Shown here: piece by piece, positions 13,837 to 14,849 of the stretch
How positions within the stretch are numbered: the first letter of the stretch is position 1
Layout: every line of letters begins with the position of its first letter
Program-made: the position numbers and the translations under genes
Notes under the pieces: generated by a model
The model's input: only the letters and a program-made list of their open reading frames with translations
The model's database searches: none
Told to the model about the DNA's origin: nothing
Assembly (NCBI GenBank): GCA_022824605.1
Contig: JAJDZO010000307.1
Location: 1-14,849 of the forward strand
Direction of reading: 5' to 3'
DNA: 14,849 nucleotides
From: Acidimicrobiia bacterium
Lineage (GTDB): Bacteria > Actinomycetota > Acidimicrobiia > Acidimicrobiales > Aldehydirespiratoraceae

Positions 13837-14849
13837 TGGTGGCGGGGGGCTTCGAGGTGATGTCGTAGACGACTCGGTTCACGCCGCCGACCTCGGCAAC
13901 GACACGGTTGGCCATCGCTTCGAGCACATCGTGGGGCAGTCTGGCCCAGTCGGCGGTCATGGCGTCGGAGCTGGTGACGGCCCGGATCACCACCGGCCGC
14001 CCGTAGGTGCGCTCATCGCCCATCACGCCCACAGTGCGGATGTCGGGCAGCACCGCGAACGACTGCCAGATCTCGCGTTCCAAGCCGGCGCGGCGCAACT
14101 CCTCGCGCACGATGGCGTCGGCGTGGCGCAGCGTGGCGGCCGCTTCCGGGGTCACCTCCCCGATGATGCGCACGGCCAGGCCGGGGCCGGGGAAGGGCTG
14201 GCGGTTCACGATCTCGGGCGGCAGGCCTAGTTCGGCCCCCACCGCCCGCACCTCGTCCTTGAACAGCACCCGCAGCGGCTCCACCAGCTCGAAATCCAGA
14301 TCCTCGGGCAGACCGCCCACGTTGTGATGGCTCTTGATGGTGGACGAGTGCGTGGTGGCACCCGACTCGATCACATCCGGATACAGCGTCCCCTGCACCA
14401 GGAAGCCGGCGTTGGGGACGTGGCCACGGGCCCGCTCGAAGGCCCGGATGAACTGTTCGCCGACCACCTTGCGCTTGGCCTCAGGATCGGTGACGCCGGC
14501 CAGGGCCGAGAAGAACTCGTCGGCCGCGTCGAGGCGCACGAAGCGCGCCCCGAAATGGCGGCCGAACGTCTCCTCCACTTCGTCGGCCTCGCCCTCACGC
14601 AACAGACCGGTGTCGACCAGCACGCAGGTGAGCTGATCTCCGATGGCGGTATGCACCAGAGCGGCCGCCACCGCGGAGTCGACACCCCCGGAGAGTCCGC
14701 AAATGGCGCGACCAGAGCCAACCTGTTCTCGGATCGCGACCACCGCGGCGTCGATGACGGACCGCGTCGACCAGCCACCCTTGGCATTGCACCCGTGATG
14801 CAGGAACCGCTCGAACACCTGGCGACCGCAAGCGGTGTGCTCCACCTCG
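13823..14849 (-). CDS. guaA: GMP synthase (glutamine-hydrolysing), C-terminal part, cut by window edge
   Basis: GuaA converts XMP to GMP with ATP and glutamine-derived ammonia. Visible are the ATP pyrophosphatase domain with the PP-loop LSGGVDSAVAA, the GTLYPDVIESG segment, the HHNVGGLPEDL region, and the dimerisation domain ending RVVYDITSKPPATIEWE. The start is not in the window. The last codons at the edge read Glu-Val-Glu-His-Thr, matching the HPEV.HT end of the class I glutaminase domain, so the edge falls at its catalytic Glu and about 180 N-terminal residues lie outside. The GTG at 14845 is therefore internal, not a start. The frame is intact, and the stop is embedded in a 14-bp tandem repeat. 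Confidence 0.96.
   Translation of the reverse strand, partial: EVEHTACGRQVFERFLHHGCNAKGGWSTRSVIDAAVVAIREQVGSGRAICGLSGGVDSAVAAALVHTAIGDQLTCVLVDTGLLREGEADEVEETFGRHFGARFVRLDAADEFFSALAGVTDPEAKRKVVGEQFIRAFERARGHVPNAGFLVQGTLYPDVIESGATTHSSTIKSHHNVGGLPEDLDFELVEPLRVLFKDEVRAVGAELGLPPEIVNRQPFPGPGLAVRIIGEVTPEAAATLRHADAIVREELRRAGLEREIWQSFAVLPDIRTVGVMGDERTYGRPVVIRAVTSSDAMTADWARLPHDVLEAMANRVVAEVGGVNRVVYDITSKPPATIEWE

Noticed and set aside
14843..14845. GTG as true start of a short guaA without glutaminase
   Set aside because: The frame continues upstream to the window edge and the edge codons match the HPEV.HT end of the glutaminase domain, so the gene is simply cut.

Overview
The window is about 14.8 kb of GC-rich, gene-dense chromosomal DNA. 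It most likely comes from a high-GC actinobacterium. The transcription-direction order pcrA - sucC - sucD - (gap) - purH on the minus strand matches, from memory, the mycobacterial uvrD1-sucC-sucD-purN-purH neighbourhood, and the adjacent cbs-metB pair is also a familiar actinobacterial arrangement. Frequent GTG starts and several TANNNT boxes placed 7-8 nt before start codons (possible leaderless transcripts) fit this. An Acidimicrobiia-like lineage is my guess; the sequence alone does not prove it.

Layout, left to right. 1-352: no confident gene; it contains repeat copy A (203-341). 353-1339 (-): stand-alone homocysteine S-methyltransferase. 1340-1657: gene-free, with repeat copy B (1507-1645). 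1658-3304 (-): purH. 3467-4131 (+): higB-higA toxin-antitoxin pair, divergent from purH. 4139-5023 (-) sucD and 5094-6257 (-) sucC, joined by an unusual junction: a 34-bp perfect direct repeat and a 25-codon mini-ORF. 6279-6746 (+): small membrane-anchored protein of unknown function. 6781-7512 (+): AlaX-type alanyl-tRNA editing protein. 7523-9745 (-): PcrA/UvrD helicase. 9847-11007 (-): Fic-domain AMPylase with a C-terminal winged helix and an upstream array of repeated boxes. 11219-12607 (+) cbs and 12634-13779 (+) metB-type trans-sulfuration enzyme. 13823 to the right edge (-): guaA, missing its glutaminase domain because of the window edge.

Functionally the window mixes housekeeping with accessory elements. 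purH and guaA serve purine synthesis. sucCD is the succinyl-CoA step of the TCA cycle. cbs and the metB-type enzyme can carry homocysteine sulfur to cysteine, while the methyltransferase at the left can return homocysteine to methionine. AlaX and PcrA are translation-quality and DNA-repair enzymes. higBA and fic are accessory modules, each with AT-richer upstream DNA.

No phage, CRISPR array, secondary-metabolite cluster or clear new multi-gene system is visible. The most unusual structures are small: the duplicated sucC/sucD junction, a 139-bp repeat that starts 11-12 nt after two stop codons, the box array around the fic promoter, and a 14-bp tandem repeat over the guaA stop codon.
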